Shown piece by piece: positions 22,636-32,319 of a DNA stretch of 42,132 nt. Made by a program: the position numbers and the translations under genes. The notes under the pieces were generated by a model. It made no database searches. It had not been told where the DNA came from and worked only from the letters and a program-made list of their open reading frames with translations. Each line of letters begins with the position of its first letter. The first letter of the stretch is position 1. The stretch comes from Thiobacillus denitrificans (lineage in GTDB: Bacteria; Pseudomonadota; Gammaproteobacteria; Burkholderiales; Thiobacillaceae), in NCBI RefSeq assembly GCF_001530125.1, contig NZ_LDUG01000033.1, forward strand, positions 1 through 42,132. Direction: 5' to 3'.

Positions 22636-23991
22636 TCACGGGGTCCCCCAGGCCAGGTCATCCGACACAATCAACAATGGCGCTTCATCCACCCGAATGC
22701 GCCCGCTTTGATCAACATTTGTCATGCCACCCAGCAAGGTTTCATATTGCCGCGCTTGCCATTGGGCTGGCACCATCCAGTTACGCGTTCCGGTTGTGTT
22801 CCAAACCAGGCGCGCCTTTCGCTCACCACGGTTCATTGTGCAAATCCACAATTTGTCATCAGCCGTGCGGCACTCGTTGATCGCTGCCCCGCGCAACCAG
22901 CGTTCGGTTTTGATGTAGGCATTTCCAGCTAGGGTGATAGTTCGGCCCTTGCCTTCTGTCAACGCCATGGTGGGGATATCCCACGAATACCAGAAAAAAC
23001 GATCCAGGCCGCTTGCCGCCCCAAGTATCAATGCGCGCGACGCATAGGCGGCGCCTTTTTCGACGTTCAGCACTTCGCCAAACACTTCCGATCCGGTTAC
23101 CTTCGCTTCTCTGTCCGGACTCTCAACCACAAAGCCCGATTCGGTGTTCCAGATTTCGACGCCGCTCAAGCCATATTGATTGACCAAATTTCGCAACGCA
23201 TGAACGACACCAGGGATCTGCTCGGGCGGGGTGACATAAATGTGATAGGCGATGACATCGCTGACCTTGCCGCCTCCCGCATCCAACCAGGCCTTAAGCC
23301 GCTTCAGGCCAGGTAGCCCCGAGTCCGCCGCAGGGGAAATCAGCATGGCTTCAGGGTCCACCTCATTCAGCACACGCTTGGCGATGGCTCCCATCTCAAC
23401 CATCTGTTTAGCCGTACCCGTAAATCCTGCAACCGCTCGATAGGGGTCAATCTCACGAAACCTAGGTTCGTTCCACAGTTCGTAGTATTTTATTTTTCCC
23501 TTGTAGCGGGTCGCGACTGTGCGGATGTAATTTTCCCAATCCGCCATATTCTTGGGTTCAGCCGAGGCCCCCCAGCCGTTGGGCACTTTTTCATGCGGAC
23601 GGGCAGCTGCCCAGGGCGGCGTCTGGCCCAGTGTCAGCATCACTTCTACGCCGTGGGCTTGCGCACGCGCAACAGCATTGTCCAGCGACTCGAAGCGCCA
23701 CATTCCTTGTTGGGGTTCCAGACCGTACCAGGTTGTCTCACCCGTAATCACGCGCCAAGTGTGAAAACGCGCTGCGGGCCAGTAAGGCGTTGTCGCGCCC
23801 CAACGGACATGCATGCCAAAATAACTGTCTGGGACGGGATGCGCACCGGATGGATTCACCACCAGCATCTGCGCCCAAGCGGGCATGACCAGCGCCAGCC
23901 ATACCACTAAGCCCCATACAGGCTTTATTTTTGAGCGAAGGCCGCAACGAACCCGGTTGCCCGCCAAGATAAGCAGTTCAACTAGTGTCAT
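22636..23991 (-). CDS. Exported glycoside hydrolase (GH39-like, clan A)
   Basis: 451 residues. Hydrophobic export signal LVVWLALVMPAWA (residues ~28-40) preceded by a basic stretch. (beta/alpha)8 features of clan A: FGMHVRW at ~58, MLTLGQTPPWA at ~118, YYELWNEPRF with acid/base Glu175, IAYHIYV at ~248, VEIWNTESGF with nucleophile Glu284, and GLDRFFWYSWD. The C-terminal ~90 residues form a beta-rich domain. It resembles GH39-type beta-xylosidase/iduronidase-like hydrolases. Within an EPS gene cluster it probably trims or degrades the polymer in the periplasm or outside. The start overlaps the stop of the polymerase gene by 4 bp (ATGA, 23988-23991), fixing the start and indicating co-translation. 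Confidence 0.82.
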   Translation of the reverse strand: MTLVELLILAGNRVRCGLRSKIKPVWGLVVWLALVMPAWAQMLVVNPSGAHPVPDSYFGMHVRWGATTPYWPAARFHTWRVITGETTWYGLEPQQGMWRFESLDNAVARAQAHGVEVMLTLGQTPPWAAARPHEKVPNGWGASAEPKNMADWENYIRTVATRYKGKIKYYELWNEPRFREIDPYRAVAGFTGTAKQMVEMGAIAKRVLNEVDPEAMLISPAADSGLPGLKRLKAWLDAGGGKVSDVIAYHIYVTPPEQIPGVVHALRNLVNQYGLSGVEIWNTESGFVVESPDREAKVTGSEVFGEVLNVEKGAAYASRALILGAASGLDRFFWYSWDIPTMALTEGKGRTITLAGNAYIKTERWLRGAAINECRTADDKLWICTMNRGERKARLVWNTTGTRNWMVPAQWQARQYETLLGGMTNVDQSGRIRVDEAPLLIVSDDLAWGTP

Positions 23992-25403
23992 CTCGTCACC
24001 CCAGAATCCTCAGGTTTTGCTGCATTGGCTGCCAGACTCAGGAACAGCACGAATACGGCAAGATGGATAAAAAACATCAGATCAAGCGCCTGATTCCTGA
24101 AGGGCGTTTCCGAGACCGAACGTACAATCAAGACAACCACTAACGCCAGCGAGACACCTCGGGTTACGGTAAAAAAACGCACCCCGAGAGTAATAAGCGT
24201 ACCAACATAAATGAACAAGCCAATGACACCGAGCACACCCGATTCGCCCAGCGTCTGGAAAAACTGGTTATGCGCCATGCCGACAATATATAAGTACTGC
24301 GGCGCATATTTCAGTCGGTATTCCACATCCCACAAGCCTGGCCCATAACCAAAAATTGGGTTGTCCTGCCAGGAATGAATGGTGATCGCCCAAATATTGG
24401 TCCGGCCTGTCAGTGAAGTCAGGCTGCTATAGCTTTCTGCATTCAGGCCTTTGAACCAGCCTTCCACACCCACTCCCCCTAGCAACACTGCCCCCGCAAA
24501 GCCCACCAAAATCACCAATCCACCAATAATGGCTGGTGTGGCGGAATGGCCTGCCTTGCTGGTTTTCATCGCGGATATTTTGTAGATGAAAAAAACGCCA
24601 TAGGCCAGCACTGCCCCTGCCCAGCTTGTCTTCGACTGTGTGGCCACCAGAACCGCTACACTGACGAGCCAGCCCAGTTTCCGGTATAGAGAGCGATCCG
24701 CGCCATCGGCCATATCCAGCACCAGATAAACCAGCGCGGCCATACCTAGACTGTTGGAGTGGGAAAAAATCCCATGCAAGCGAAAATCAAATCCTGGAAT
24801 CAAGGTAAGCGCGGTGCCCGTTGACCAAGTGGGCGCAACAATGCCGAACAACGCACTCAAAGATATATAGGTCAGCAACACCAACTTGAACTGCCTGACG
24901 TACCACATCCAATCCGCTGAAGGCCTTGCCAGGTAGGCCAACGTGAAAATCAGCGGCGCATGCGTCATGAAATGTGAAAAGGATGGCCGGGTACCCGCCA
25001 CTGCACTGATGAATGCTGGTGCAATAAGAGCCAGGTATGCGATAAACAATCCGCTGCCATGTCTTTTGTCGATCTGCTTGCCCTGAAGGTTTTTGATTAT
25101 CACGATCAAGCTGAATGCGAGAATCAGATAGGTCAAACCACGCGCACCCCACAGTGCCAGAAACTGGACAAAGCCCGGGGGGACCCAAACATCCTGCAAA
25201 ATTCCGTTGACCCATTCGCCGCGCGGCGTACGAATATCGGTCAGCACCGGGATGAAGCCAAGCACACCGATCAACCCACCCCATAAAATCCTTTGGTCAC
25301 GCTGCCCTGTGATGCGGAACAACCCCCAAAGCATGACAATAAAGGCCAGCGGGATTATTAAGGCGACCATAAAATAGGCCGTGATGAAGGCGTACTGCAT
25401 CAT
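23988..25403 (-). CDS. O-antigen ligase/polymerase-like membrane protein (Wzy/WaaL family)
   Basis: 471 residues, about twelve membrane segments. The large periplasmic loop carries FGYGPGLWDVEYRLKYAPQYLYIVGMAHNQFFQTLGESG, with the conserved His-Asn and Gly-x-Gly features of the Wzy_C (O-antigen ligase) family; also WAGAVLAYG and SLGMAALVYLVLD inside. In an EPS cluster with a Wzx flippase this is the most likely polymerase joining repeat units on undecaprenyl pyrophosphate. It is followed by the glycoside hydrolase with a 4-bp overlap and preceded by a 91-bp gap from the glycosyltransferase at 25495-26700. Confidence 0.82.
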   Translation of the reverse strand: MMQYAFITAYFMVALIIPLAFIVMLWGLFRITGQRDQRILWGGLIGVLGFIPVLTDIRTPRGEWVNGILQDVWVPPGFVQFLALWGARGLTYLILAFSLIVIIKNLQGKQIDKRHGSGLFIAYLALIAPAFISAVAGTRPSFSHFMTHAPLIFTLAYLARPSADWMWYVRQFKLVLLTYISLSALFGIVAPTWSTGTALTLIPGFDFRLHGIFSHSNSLGMAALVYLVLDMADGADRSLYRKLGWLVSVAVLVATQSKTSWAGAVLAYGVFFIYKISAMKTSKAGHSATPAIIGGLVILVGFAGAVLLGGVGVEGWFKGLNAESYSSLTSLTGRTNIWAITIHSWQDNPIFGYGPGLWDVEYRLKYAPQYLYIVGMAHNQFFQTLGESGVLGVIGLFIYVGTLITLGVRFFTVTRGVSLALVVVLIVRSVSETPFRNQALDLMFFIHLAVFVLFLSLAANAAKPEDSGVTR

Positions 25404-25494
25404 TCGAAAGCTAACCTTTTAATTCTCAACGCAGAATCGCCCGGCGATACAGCTTCTGCGCTGAATAAGACAAACACACTCAGCAAACACCCCA

Positions 25495-26700
25495 TCACCT
25501 TGCGGATCCTTCGTTCAAGGCCTGCTTGTAACAACGTTCATATGCGGCGACCACCGCAGCCGGTGAAAATCTTTGCAAGGCGGCGTCTTTAGCGCGCGCA
25601 GACAAATCACACAAAGCTCTGGGTTGATTCAAAATTTCCAGGGCGGCCTGGACGATGGCTTGCGGAGAACGCACATCCACCAAGAGCCCACTTTCTCCAA
25701 TCACCCAAGGTACAGCGCCGCTTGTTTCCCCGCCCACTACGGGCACACCCAAGGACATGGCCTCGGCAATCGACATGCCAAAGGTTTCTTCCAGTGATGG
25801 GTGCAGTAAAAGGTCGGACTCGGCCAGTTTGGCAAGCAAAACAGGATAAGGCTGCGGCCCCATGAAATGCACGCCATCGGTTAAGCCTTTCGCCTGCGCC
25901 CAGGATTCGGCTTTGCCGCCCGGGCCATAGTCGCTGCCCATGATGCTGAGTTCGGCGGCAGGAAAGGCACGACGCAGCGTAGCAAAGGCGCGCAGCGCAG
26001 GCTGCGGATTTTTAAGTGCCCCCCAGCCATTGAGCACCATGGCAATACGTGGACGCAAAGGATCGTATTGCCGGGTAGATGCGGCAAGATGCGCCGGGTG
26101 TGTTGGCAACGGATTGGGGACGACAGTGATCGGAACGCGCGCGTAGCTATCAAGCTTTTGTTTGAGATAGGGAGAAACAGCAGTCAGGTTCTGTGCCTGA
26201 TCCAGCACACGCCGCGCCATGAAGTAACGCACCAGACGATAGGGGTCGGGGGAATGGCGCAGCACAACCTGTGGGGCGTCGTGGCAGGTTACAAGATGCG
26301 GCAAACCGCTTTCGATAGCAGCCAGGGCAAATTCGTAGCTCCAGTGGGCATGCACCAGATCGGGGGCGTCGTTCTGCATGGCCTGACTGAGGGCGACGCG
26401 CTCGTGCCTGAAGGCATCGGCCGCACGGCCCCAGCGCCCTTCGCTGTAACGGAATGCACGGGGACGTGCGGAACAATAGGTGATTTTGAAGCGATCACCA
26501 CTGACGCTAACGCGCGTCGACGGTTGCATATCGGACGAAGTGGTGTAGGCGACGATGTTGTGGCCGCGTTCGAGCAGCGCACCGATCAGGGTGCCGAGCA
26601 GGGGTGCACCGTAATAACCTCGTGGCAAATCAGATACATCGCCATGTATAAAGTGGGCAATGCTATCTGTAGCTATATGGCCGGCAATTCCGATACGCAT
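25495..26700 (-). CDS. GT4-type glycosyltransferase
   Basis: 401 residues, GT-B fold. N-terminal MRIGIAGHIATDSIAHF and PDLVHAHWSYEFALAAIESGLPHLVTCHDAP, linker LTAVSPYLKQKLD and ITVVPNPLP. Donor domain RIAMVLNGWGALKNPQPALRAF, LSIMGSDYGPGG, and LLLHPSLEETFGMSIAEAMSLGVPVVG with a complete E-x7-E motif (EETFGMSIAEAM). Probably extends the repeat unit. Two bases separate it from the upstream gene, so they are co-transcribed. Confidence 0.9.
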   Translation of the reverse strand: MRIGIAGHIATDSIAHFIHGDVSDLPRGYYGAPLLGTLIGALLERGHNIVAYTTSSDMQPSTRVSVSGDRFKITYCSARPRAFRYSEGRWGRAADAFRHERVALSQAMQNDAPDLVHAHWSYEFALAAIESGLPHLVTCHDAPQVVLRHSPDPYRLVRYFMARRVLDQAQNLTAVSPYLKQKLDSYARVPITVVPNPLPTHPAHLAASTRQYDPLRPRIAMVLNGWGALKNPQPALRAFATLRRAFPAAELSIMGSDYGPGGKAESWAQAKGLTDGVHFMGPQPYPVLLAKLAESDLLLHPSLEETFGMSIAEAMSLGVPVVGGETSGAVPWVIGESGLLVDVRSPQAIVQAALEILNQPRALCDLSARAKDAALQRFSPAAVVAAYERCYKQALNEGSAR

Positions 26701-26702
26701 GG

Positions 26703-27776
26703 CTAGGCTCTGACAAGCTCCCGTTCCGGGAACAGCTCATCTTTTATGATTTGCAGCATGTCGCCATAAACCTTGTCGGCATGAAAATGGCGGCGCATAT
26801 GCTCGGCGGCGGCCATGCCAAGCTCCATCCGCCGATCCACCGGCATGGAAAGTAGATACAGTGCGATATCGACTGCTTCTTTTGGTGTGTGAAACCAGTA
26901 CAAACCCGGAATGCCACCAAACACCCGTTCATATCCAGACTGGTAATTGGTGAGGTGCGGCACGCCACATGCCAGGCTGATGGGCAGGCGGTCGGAAGAA
27001 TACATCGGCAGGGCAGGAAATTGATCCCAGGTCACACTCATCCAGGCGCTGCGAATCTTGTCACCCTGCTCATGAAATGGAATTGGGCCGCGAGCATATG
27101 ACTTGCCCTGCCAACCCGTTCCACCGCCATAAACAGCAAAGCGCTCACCCAGGCTTTGATGAAACGCGTTCGCCAGTTGCTTGCGTTGTCTGCCCCCTGG
27201 TAGATGCAAGCCCGGGATACGCTTGATGTTATGCAGATTGGCGATCATCACTGCATCCAGCGAGCGTTGCCGAGCTGGCTCCCAAGGCAGATCGAAGCGC
27301 ACGCTGTCGTAGGAATGCGGTGCCAGCCTGATTTTAGGCGCGCCTGCCTTACGAACCGCCTCGGCCAAATAGCCAAGCCCGACTAGAAAAGCAAGATTGG
27401 ATTCGGCCATCACCGCCTTCAAAGTAGCACTCATCGTTTTGATGAATTGTCCGTAAGCGTCACCTTCCCACACCACCAATTTGGGTTTGCTCGGGATCGC
27501 TTTAAGTTGCTTCAGGTAAGTCTGATCGACTCGATATCTGTCATTAATGTGCTGAACAAAGATCACGTCGGGCGCAAATTCGCGTGCGGTGTTCAGTAGT
27601 TCTTCCAAAGCCAGCCGGTGATCGCCCAGCACTTTGGCACGCGCCAGATACGAATAGGCTTGATATGCGCTGAGGTTACCTTCGGCAAGTGCGCGTTCAA
27701 ATGCGTGGCGTGGGCCGACCTGGTCACCTTCAGCACCTTCGTTGGGCAGATAAAACAGACGCAGGGCGTGTTTCAT
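26703..27776 (-). CDS. Probable GT-B glycosyltransferase (CgeB-like)
   Basis: 357 residues. No classical GT4 motif, but the layout is GT-B-like: N-terminal helical part with FAPDVIFVQHINDRYRVDQTY, PKLVVWEGDAYG, IRLAPHSYDSVRFDLPWEP, then AVMIANLHNIKRIPG, FAVYGGGTGWQGK, WDQFPALPMYSSDRLPISLACGVPHLTNY and GLYWFHTPKEAVD. The Asp-Arg-Leu-Pro-x-Ser-Leu-Ala-Cys-Gly-Val-Pro stretch corresponds to the donor-site region of CgeB/DUF3880-type enzymes, in which bacterial glycosyltransferases use an EAMACG-like loop. Function as a sugar transferase is inferred from this and from its place between two EPS genes. Confidence 0.65.
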   Translation of the reverse strand: MKHALRLFYLPNEGAEGDQVGPRHAFERALAEGNLSAYQAYSYLARAKVLGDHRLALEELLNTAREFAPDVIFVQHINDRYRVDQTYLKQLKAIPSKPKLVVWEGDAYGQFIKTMSATLKAVMAESNLAFLVGLGYLAEAVRKAGAPKIRLAPHSYDSVRFDLPWEPARQRSLDAVMIANLHNIKRIPGLHLPGGRQRKQLANAFHQSLGERFAVYGGGTGWQGKSYARGPIPFHEQGDKIRSAWMSVTWDQFPALPMYSSDRLPISLACGVPHLTNYQSGYERVFGGIPGLYWFHTPKEAVDIALYLLSMPVDRRMELGMAAAEHMRRHFHADKVYGDMLQIIKDELFPERELVRA

Positions 27777-27790
27777 GATCGTTCAGGTTA

Positions 27791-29272
27791 TTAGTTAAGT
27801 TTGGAAGCGGGGATGAAACGCCCCAGACGCGGCAAGCGCCGAGCCAGCTCGCCAACAACCGGTAATCGGCTCAAGGCTTTACGGCTGACCCACGAGACGC
27901 CTACCAAGGCAACCCCGCCCGCAATGATTTCAAGCAATAGATGCAGCCAGCGTGGCACTTCAGGCGGCAGGGCATGGGCTGCCAGCCAGATCAGGCCGAA
28001 CGAGCTCAGCCCGGCCAGCAGCATGACCGTCAGAATCAGTCGGAATTCATGCATCGGCGGATGCAGCAGTCGGATGATCACACCGGTCATCAAGATGAAA
28101 CGCGTCCATTCGGCCAGCACAATGGCGCCGGCAATACCCAGCACGCCGTAGGGCAACAACAGGACAAACGCCGCGATCTGCAATGCCAGCACGCCGGCCT
28201 GAATGCGCAGTTTGGGTTTGAGTGCGCCCATGGCATCCAGGGTGACGCCGACCAGGTGCGACAGGTATTGCGGTGCAACAGCCAGTGCAAGAATCTGCAG
28301 GATGGGGATGGCTTCGAGCCATTTGTCGCCGAGCAGCACGCTGACGATATCGGGCGCTGCAGCGATCATGCCCAGGGTGATGGCGAACGCGTAACTTCCC
28401 AGCACCAGCACGCTGATTTGCAGGCTGGCGATTTGCCGCTGGTCGCCCAGCCGGCTGATGACGGGGAACAGGGCACGCGTGATGATGTTGGCAGGCTGCT
28501 GAACAGGCAGGTTGCTCAGAAGTGATGCACGTCCGTATATACCCGCTGCGGCGGTGCCGAAGAATTTGCCGATGATGAGCGAATCGAGACTGCCGCTCAG
28601 GAATTCAATAAAGCCGATGAGCGAGTAGCGGGCGCCAAACTTGAAGAAATGGACGCGTTGCTGTTTGTGATGACGCCAGCCGAATTCGTGGCGGCTGAAC
28701 AGATAGGCCAGGGATGCGCTGAGCGTGCTTTGCGACAGGACGGCCCCCACCAGTGCCCATACGCCAAAGCCAAAATAGGCCAGGGTGATGCCGACCAGAC
28801 CATAGCCCACCACATAGGCGCTGCTTTCGATGATGGCAATGTGCTTGAAGCGCATTTCGCGGCGCAGCAGGCTCAAGGACACGGCCGACAGGCCACCCAG
28901 CAGGAAGTTGACCGACAGGGCTTGAATAACTGGCGCCAGCATCGGCATGACAAAGTAATCGGCAATGAAAGGAGCAGCGACGATTGCGATGACCGTGCAG
29001 AGTGCCGAAATGCTCAGGGACACGCTGAGCGCTGCCCGAACATCGCCGTCTATGAGTTCGGGTTTTTGAATGAGGGCGGGCCCAACGCCCAATTGGGCGA
29101 AATATGTCAGAAACCGCAGCATGACATTGGCGATGGCAATCAAACCGAAGTGCACCGGATCGAGCAGGCGCGCCATGACGGCCATGAACACCAGCTGGAA
29201 CAGGACGTTCACGACCGTGGACAGCCCACCCCATCCGATGCCGTGGAGGGTTTTGCTTAGGGAGCTACCCAT
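27791..29272 (-). CDS. Wzx-type polysaccharide flippase (MOP superfamily)
   Basis: 493 residues, about twelve to fourteen membrane segments. N-terminus SSLSKTLHGIGWGGLSTVVNVLFQLVFMAVMARLLDPVHFGLIA is characteristic of the polysaccharide-synthesis (WzxC-like) branch; LRREMRFKHIAIIESSAYVVGYG, GSLDSLIIGKFFGTAAAGIYGRA and ALFPVISRLGDQ follow in the family order. It would turn undecaprenyl-linked repeat units from the cytoplasmic to the periplasmic face. It lies 14 bp upstream of the glycosyltransferase at 26703-27776 and 57 bp after fcl. Confidence 0.9.
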   Translation of the reverse strand: MGSSLSKTLHGIGWGGLSTVVNVLFQLVFMAVMARLLDPVHFGLIAIANVMLRFLTYFAQLGVGPALIQKPELIDGDVRAALSVSLSISALCTVIAIVAAPFIADYFVMPMLAPVIQALSVNFLLGGLSAVSLSLLRREMRFKHIAIIESSAYVVGYGLVGITLAYFGFGVWALVGAVLSQSTLSASLAYLFSRHEFGWRHHKQQRVHFFKFGARYSLIGFIEFLSGSLDSLIIGKFFGTAAAGIYGRASLLSNLPVQQPANIITRALFPVISRLGDQRQIASLQISVLVLGSYAFAITLGMIAAAPDIVSVLLGDKWLEAIPILQILALAVAPQYLSHLVGVTLDAMGALKPKLRIQAGVLALQIAAFVLLLPYGVLGIAGAIVLAEWTRFILMTGVIIRLLHPPMHEFRLILTVMLLAGLSSFGLIWLAAHALPPEVPRWLHLLLEIIAGGVALVGVSWVSRKALSRLPVVGELARRLPRLGRFIPASKLN

Positions 29273-29329
29273 GACGAAGCATGACCCACCCTGCAGGCGC
29301 TTCCGTTCTGCGGAGGATGGGCATCTTGG

Positions 29330-30301
29330 TCATGTGTTTGTCGCAAGAAAATCCCGGTAGGCCGCAGCCAGACCGCTTCGCATGTCGGTCGCAGCTTTCC
29401 ACCCCATCGCATTCAGACGACCCACATCCATCAGCTTGCGCGGGGTACCGTCCGGTTTCGCGGTATCGAATTCGAGTGCGCCCGGGTAGCCCACGACACG
29501 CGCCACGGTTTCCGCAAGTTCGCGGATGGTGAGATCGTGCCCCACGCCGATGTTCATCAACGGCGGCAGGCCGTCGTTTCTGTCCTGGCCCAGAAGCGGG
29601 ATGAATTGCGCATCGGGCAGGTTCATCAGATAAACGCAGGCGTCGGCCATGTCTTCGCTGTACAGGAACTCGCGTTTGGGCGTGCCGGTGCCCCAGACGG
29701 TGACCGTTGGCGCGTTGCTGACCCGGGCTTCGTGAAACCGACGAATCAGCGCAGGGATGACGTGGGAATTCTCCGGGTGGTAGTTGTCGCCGGGGCCGTA
29801 CAGGTTGGTCGGCATGACGGCCAGGTACTGGGTGCCGTACTGCCGGTTGTAGCTCCAGCACATCTCGATGCCGGCGATCTTGGCCAGCGCATAGGGACGG
29901 TTGGTCGGTTCCAGCGGACCGGTCAGCAGGTGCTCCTCCTTCATCGGCTGCGGCGCGAGCTTGGGGTAGATGCAACTGGAGCCCAGAAACAGCAGGCGCT
30001 TGACCTTGTTGTTGTATGCGGCGTGGATGATGTTGGTCTGGATGGCGAGGTTGTCGCGGATGAATTCGGCTGGATAGGTGTTGTTGGCGTGAATACCGCC
30101 GACTTTGGCTGCGGCTAAAAAGACGTAGTCAGGCTTTTCCTGATCGAAGAAGGCTTCGACCGCGGCCTGGCTGGTGAGGTCGAGCTCGGCGTGGGTGCGG
30201 GTGACGAAGTTCTCGTAGCCTTTGGCGCGCAGATTGCGCATCAGGGCCGAACCGACGAGGCCGCGATGGCCGGCGATGTAGAGTTTGGCGTTCAGGTCCA
30301 T
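29330..30301 (-). CDS. fcl: GDP-L-fucose synthase
   Basis: 323 residues. Short-chain dehydrogenase fold: [14 protein letters not shown] (NAD(P)-binding Gly motif, residues ~10-23), [32 protein letters not shown] (Ser of the catalytic set), and PYALAKIAG with the Tyr-x3-Lys pair, followed by [29 protein letters not shown]. Converts GDP-4-keto-6-deoxymannose to GDP-L-fucose by epimerisation and reduction. The open frame runs on to 30613 but ATG 30301 starts the domain and is 4 bp after the gmd stop. Together with gmd it provides GDP-fucose for the EPS. Confidence 0.95.
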   Translation of the reverse strand: MDLNAKLYIAGHRGLVGSALMRNLRAKGYENFVTRTHAELDLTSQAAVEAFFDQEKPDYVFLAAAKVGGIHANNTYPAEFIRDNLAIQTNIIHAAYNNKVKRLLFLGSSCIYPKLAPQPMKEEHLLTGPLEPTNRPYALAKIAGIEMCWSYNRQYGTQYLAVMPTNLYGPGDNYHPENSHVIPALIRRFHEARVSNAPTVTVWGTGTPKREFLYSEDMADACVYLMNLPDAQFIPLLGQDRNDGLPPLMNIGVGHDLTIRELAETVARVVGYPGALEFDTAKPDGTPRKLMDVGRLNAMGWKAATDMRSGLAAAYRDFLATNT

Positions 30302-30305
30302 GGGC

Positions 30306-31391
30306 TTATTCGTGGTAGTCCATGGCCTTGTAACCATGCTTTTTGACCAGTTCGTCGCGCTCGGCGGCTTTGAGGTCTTCGCGCACCATTTCGGCGACGA
30401 GCTCGGCAAAGCTGATCCTGGGGGTCCAGCCGAGTTTCTGTTTGGCCTTGCTGGGGTCACCCAGCAGGGTTTCGACTTCGGTGGGACGGAAGTAGCGCGC
30501 ATCAACGGCGACAATGCATTTGCCTTTGGCGTCGTAGCCCTTTTCGTCAATGCCCTGCCCGTCCCAGCGGATGGCCATGCCGAGTTCTTTGGCGGCGGCA
30601 TCAACGAAATCACGCACGCTGTATTGCACGCCGGTGGCGATGACGAAGTCTTCAGCCTGCTCCTGCTGCAACATCAGCCACTGCATTTCGACGTAGTCTT
30701 TGGCGTGGCCCCAGTCGCGGCGGGCCGACATGTTGCCCAGAAACAAGCACTCCTGCAGACCGAGCTTGATGCGGGCGAGCGCACGGGTGATCTTGCGGGT
30801 GACGAAGGTTTCGCCGCGCACCGGGGACTCGTGGTTGAACAGAATGCCGTTGCAGGCATACATGCCGTAGGCTTCACGGTAGTTGATGGTGATCCAGTAG
30901 GCGTAGAGCTTGGCACAGGCGTAGGGGCTGCGCGGGTAAAACGGCGTGGTTTCCTTCTGCGGGGTTTCCTGCACCAGGCCGAACAGTTCAGAGGTGCTCG
31001 CCTGATAGAAGCGGGTCTGCTTTTCCAGGCCGAGGATGCGGATGGCTTCGAGGATGCGCAGGGCGCCGAGGGCGTCGGAATTGGCGGTGTATTCCGGCTC
31101 TTCAAAGCTGACGGCAACGTGGCTTTGCGCGGCGAGGTTGTAGATTTCGTCGGGCTGCACCTGCTGGATGATGCGGATCAGGCTGGAGGAATCGGTGAGG
31201 TCGCCGTGGTGCAGCACGAAGCGCCGGGTTTTAACTTCGGGGCCTTCGTACAGGTGATCGATGCGATCGGTGTTGAACAGCGAGGTGCGGCGCTTGATGC
31301 CGTGGACTTCGTAGCCTTTTTCCAGCAAAAATTCGGCAAGATAAGCGCCGTCCTGGCCGGTGACGCCGGTGATGAGGGCTTTTTTTGTCAT
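30306..31391 (-). CDS. gmd: GDP-mannose 4,6-dehydratase
   Basis: 361 residues. [35 protein letters not shown] (NADP-binding site), [46 protein letters not shown] with the catalytic Thr/Ser-Glu pair, [15 protein letters not shown] with Tyr-x3-Lys, and [20 protein letters not shown]. All key residues of the family are present. It makes GDP-4-keto-6-deoxymannose from GDP-mannose. It is the first gene of the variable part of the cluster and sits 4 bp before fcl. A 166-bp spacer containing a dispersed repeat separates it from epsI. Confidence 0.96.
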   Translation of the reverse strand: MTKKALITGVTGQDGAYLAEFLLEKGYEVHGIKRRTSLFNTDRIDHLYEGPEVKTRRFVLHHGDLTDSSSLIRIIQQVQPDEIYNLAAQSHVAVSFEEPEYTANSDALGALRILEAIRILGLEKQTRFYQASTSELFGLVQETPQKETTPFYPRSPYACAKLYAYWITINYREAYGMYACNGILFNHESPVRGETFVTRKITRALARIKLGLQECLFLGNMSARRDWGHAKDYVEMQWLMLQQEQAEDFVIATGVQYSVRDFVDAAAKELGMAIRWDGQGIDEKGYDAKGKCIVAVDARYFRPTEVETLLGDPSKAKQKLGWTPRISFAELVAEMVREDLKAAERDELVKKHGYKAMDYHE

Positions 31392-31448
31392 GATGGTTCC
31401 GTCTGGTTTATTTGGAAAATAACAAATCCCGATTCGGCAGTCCGTTGC

Positions 31449-31560
31449 GTCGGGAAGGTGTTCCCGACCTACTGTCGACCCGTGTTTCCAGGGTCATTGC
31501 AAGGAACAGTACGTAACGGTGAAAGAGTCTTTCTTGATCCTGCCCGGTATGTTCGCGTCA
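31449..31560. repeat. Dispersed palindromic repeat of the GTCGGGAA family
   Basis: GTCGGGAA-GGTG-TTCCCGAC (31449-31468) is a perfect 8-bp stem, followed by CTAC...TTCCAGGG.CATTGCAAGGAACA..CGTAACGGTGAAAG, nearly the same as 14784-14868. It lies between epsI and gmd and could end or weaken transcription between the conserved and variable parts of the EPS cluster. Confidence 0.65.
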
Positions 31561-32244
31561 TGAATCAAATTTTCCGGTGAGGCGCCCCCGCTCGGTATCG
31601 CGCAGGGATGCGAGCATCGCCCGAATGAAGTCGGTCTGATCTTCGTAGGCGCCCTGTTCGTCCCGATCGATCGATGAGACGCGTATCAGCATGCCGTCGG
31701 GTATCACCCCGGTAAGGGTGTAGCGCATTTGCGCGAGTTTCATGCGCAACCCGAACTGGGTCTGCTGGTCGCCCACCACCACCCAGTAAGTGATCGGTTC
31801 ATTGCGCGCGCCCTGCGCTGCCACCAGGCGCTTGATCGGTAATTCGCCATATTGCGTGCTCAGCACGTCAGGCTGGGTGTCCTTGACTACCTGGAACCCC
31901 TGCGCCGGATAACACACCTCGGGACGGTGGGTCTGCATGCCTTCGCCATGGCTGCCGCCATAAGCCACCGACAGCATGATGCGCTTGCCCGCGCCGTTGA
32001 CGTAGGTGCGCGACAGCGTCTGGCTGTAGGTTTCCTCAATGACTTTTTGCAGTTCGGGCGTGACCAGCAGGGTGGCGATGGTTTCGTCGATGTTCCAGTC
32101 GCCGAACCGTGCCGGAATCAGGGTTTCCAGATTGATCTGCTCACTGTCAGCAAGTTGGGCCGTGGGCTTGAGCGCCAGCGCCATGCCTGCTGCAGCAAAC
32201 ATGCAGACGCCGATAACGAGGTGCTTGAAGCTGATGAGTTTCAT
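31558..32244 (-). CDS. epsI: EpsI family protein
   Basis: 228 residues from ATG 32244 (GGAGG six bases upstream). A single N-terminal membrane anchor or signal (FKHLVIGVCMFAAAGMALAL), then a periplasmic domain with RFGDWNID, VAYGGSHGEGMQTHRPEVCYPAQGFQVV (the conserved RPEVCYPAQGF of EpsI, with its invariant Cys), and TYWVVVGDQQTQFGLRMKLAQMRY. EpsI-type domains occur fused or next to exosortases; the role is unknown and is thought to lie in EPS export or exosortase function. Follows xrtB by 75 bp. Confidence 0.88.
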   Translation of the reverse strand: MKLISFKHLVIGVCMFAAAGMALALKPTAQLADSEQINLETLIPARFGDWNIDETIATLLVTPELQKVIEETYSQTLSRTYVNGAGKRIMLSVAYGGSHGEGMQTHRPEVCYPAQGFQVVKDTQPDVLSTQYGELPIKRLVAAQGARNEPITYWVVVGDQQTQFGLRMKLAQMRYTLTGVIPDGMLIRVSSIDRDEQGAYEDQTDFIRAMLASLRDTERGRLTGKFDS

Positions 32245-32319
32245 GTCTTGCCTCCAGAAACCAGGGCGCTGCGCCCAAAGTGAGAAAGTGTGCGCCCGTT
32301 CGATTGCATCCACATGAAA

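Noticed and set aside
30285..31580. Plus-strand open frame of 431 codons
   Set aside because: Antisense shadow of gmd, which is fully conserved.
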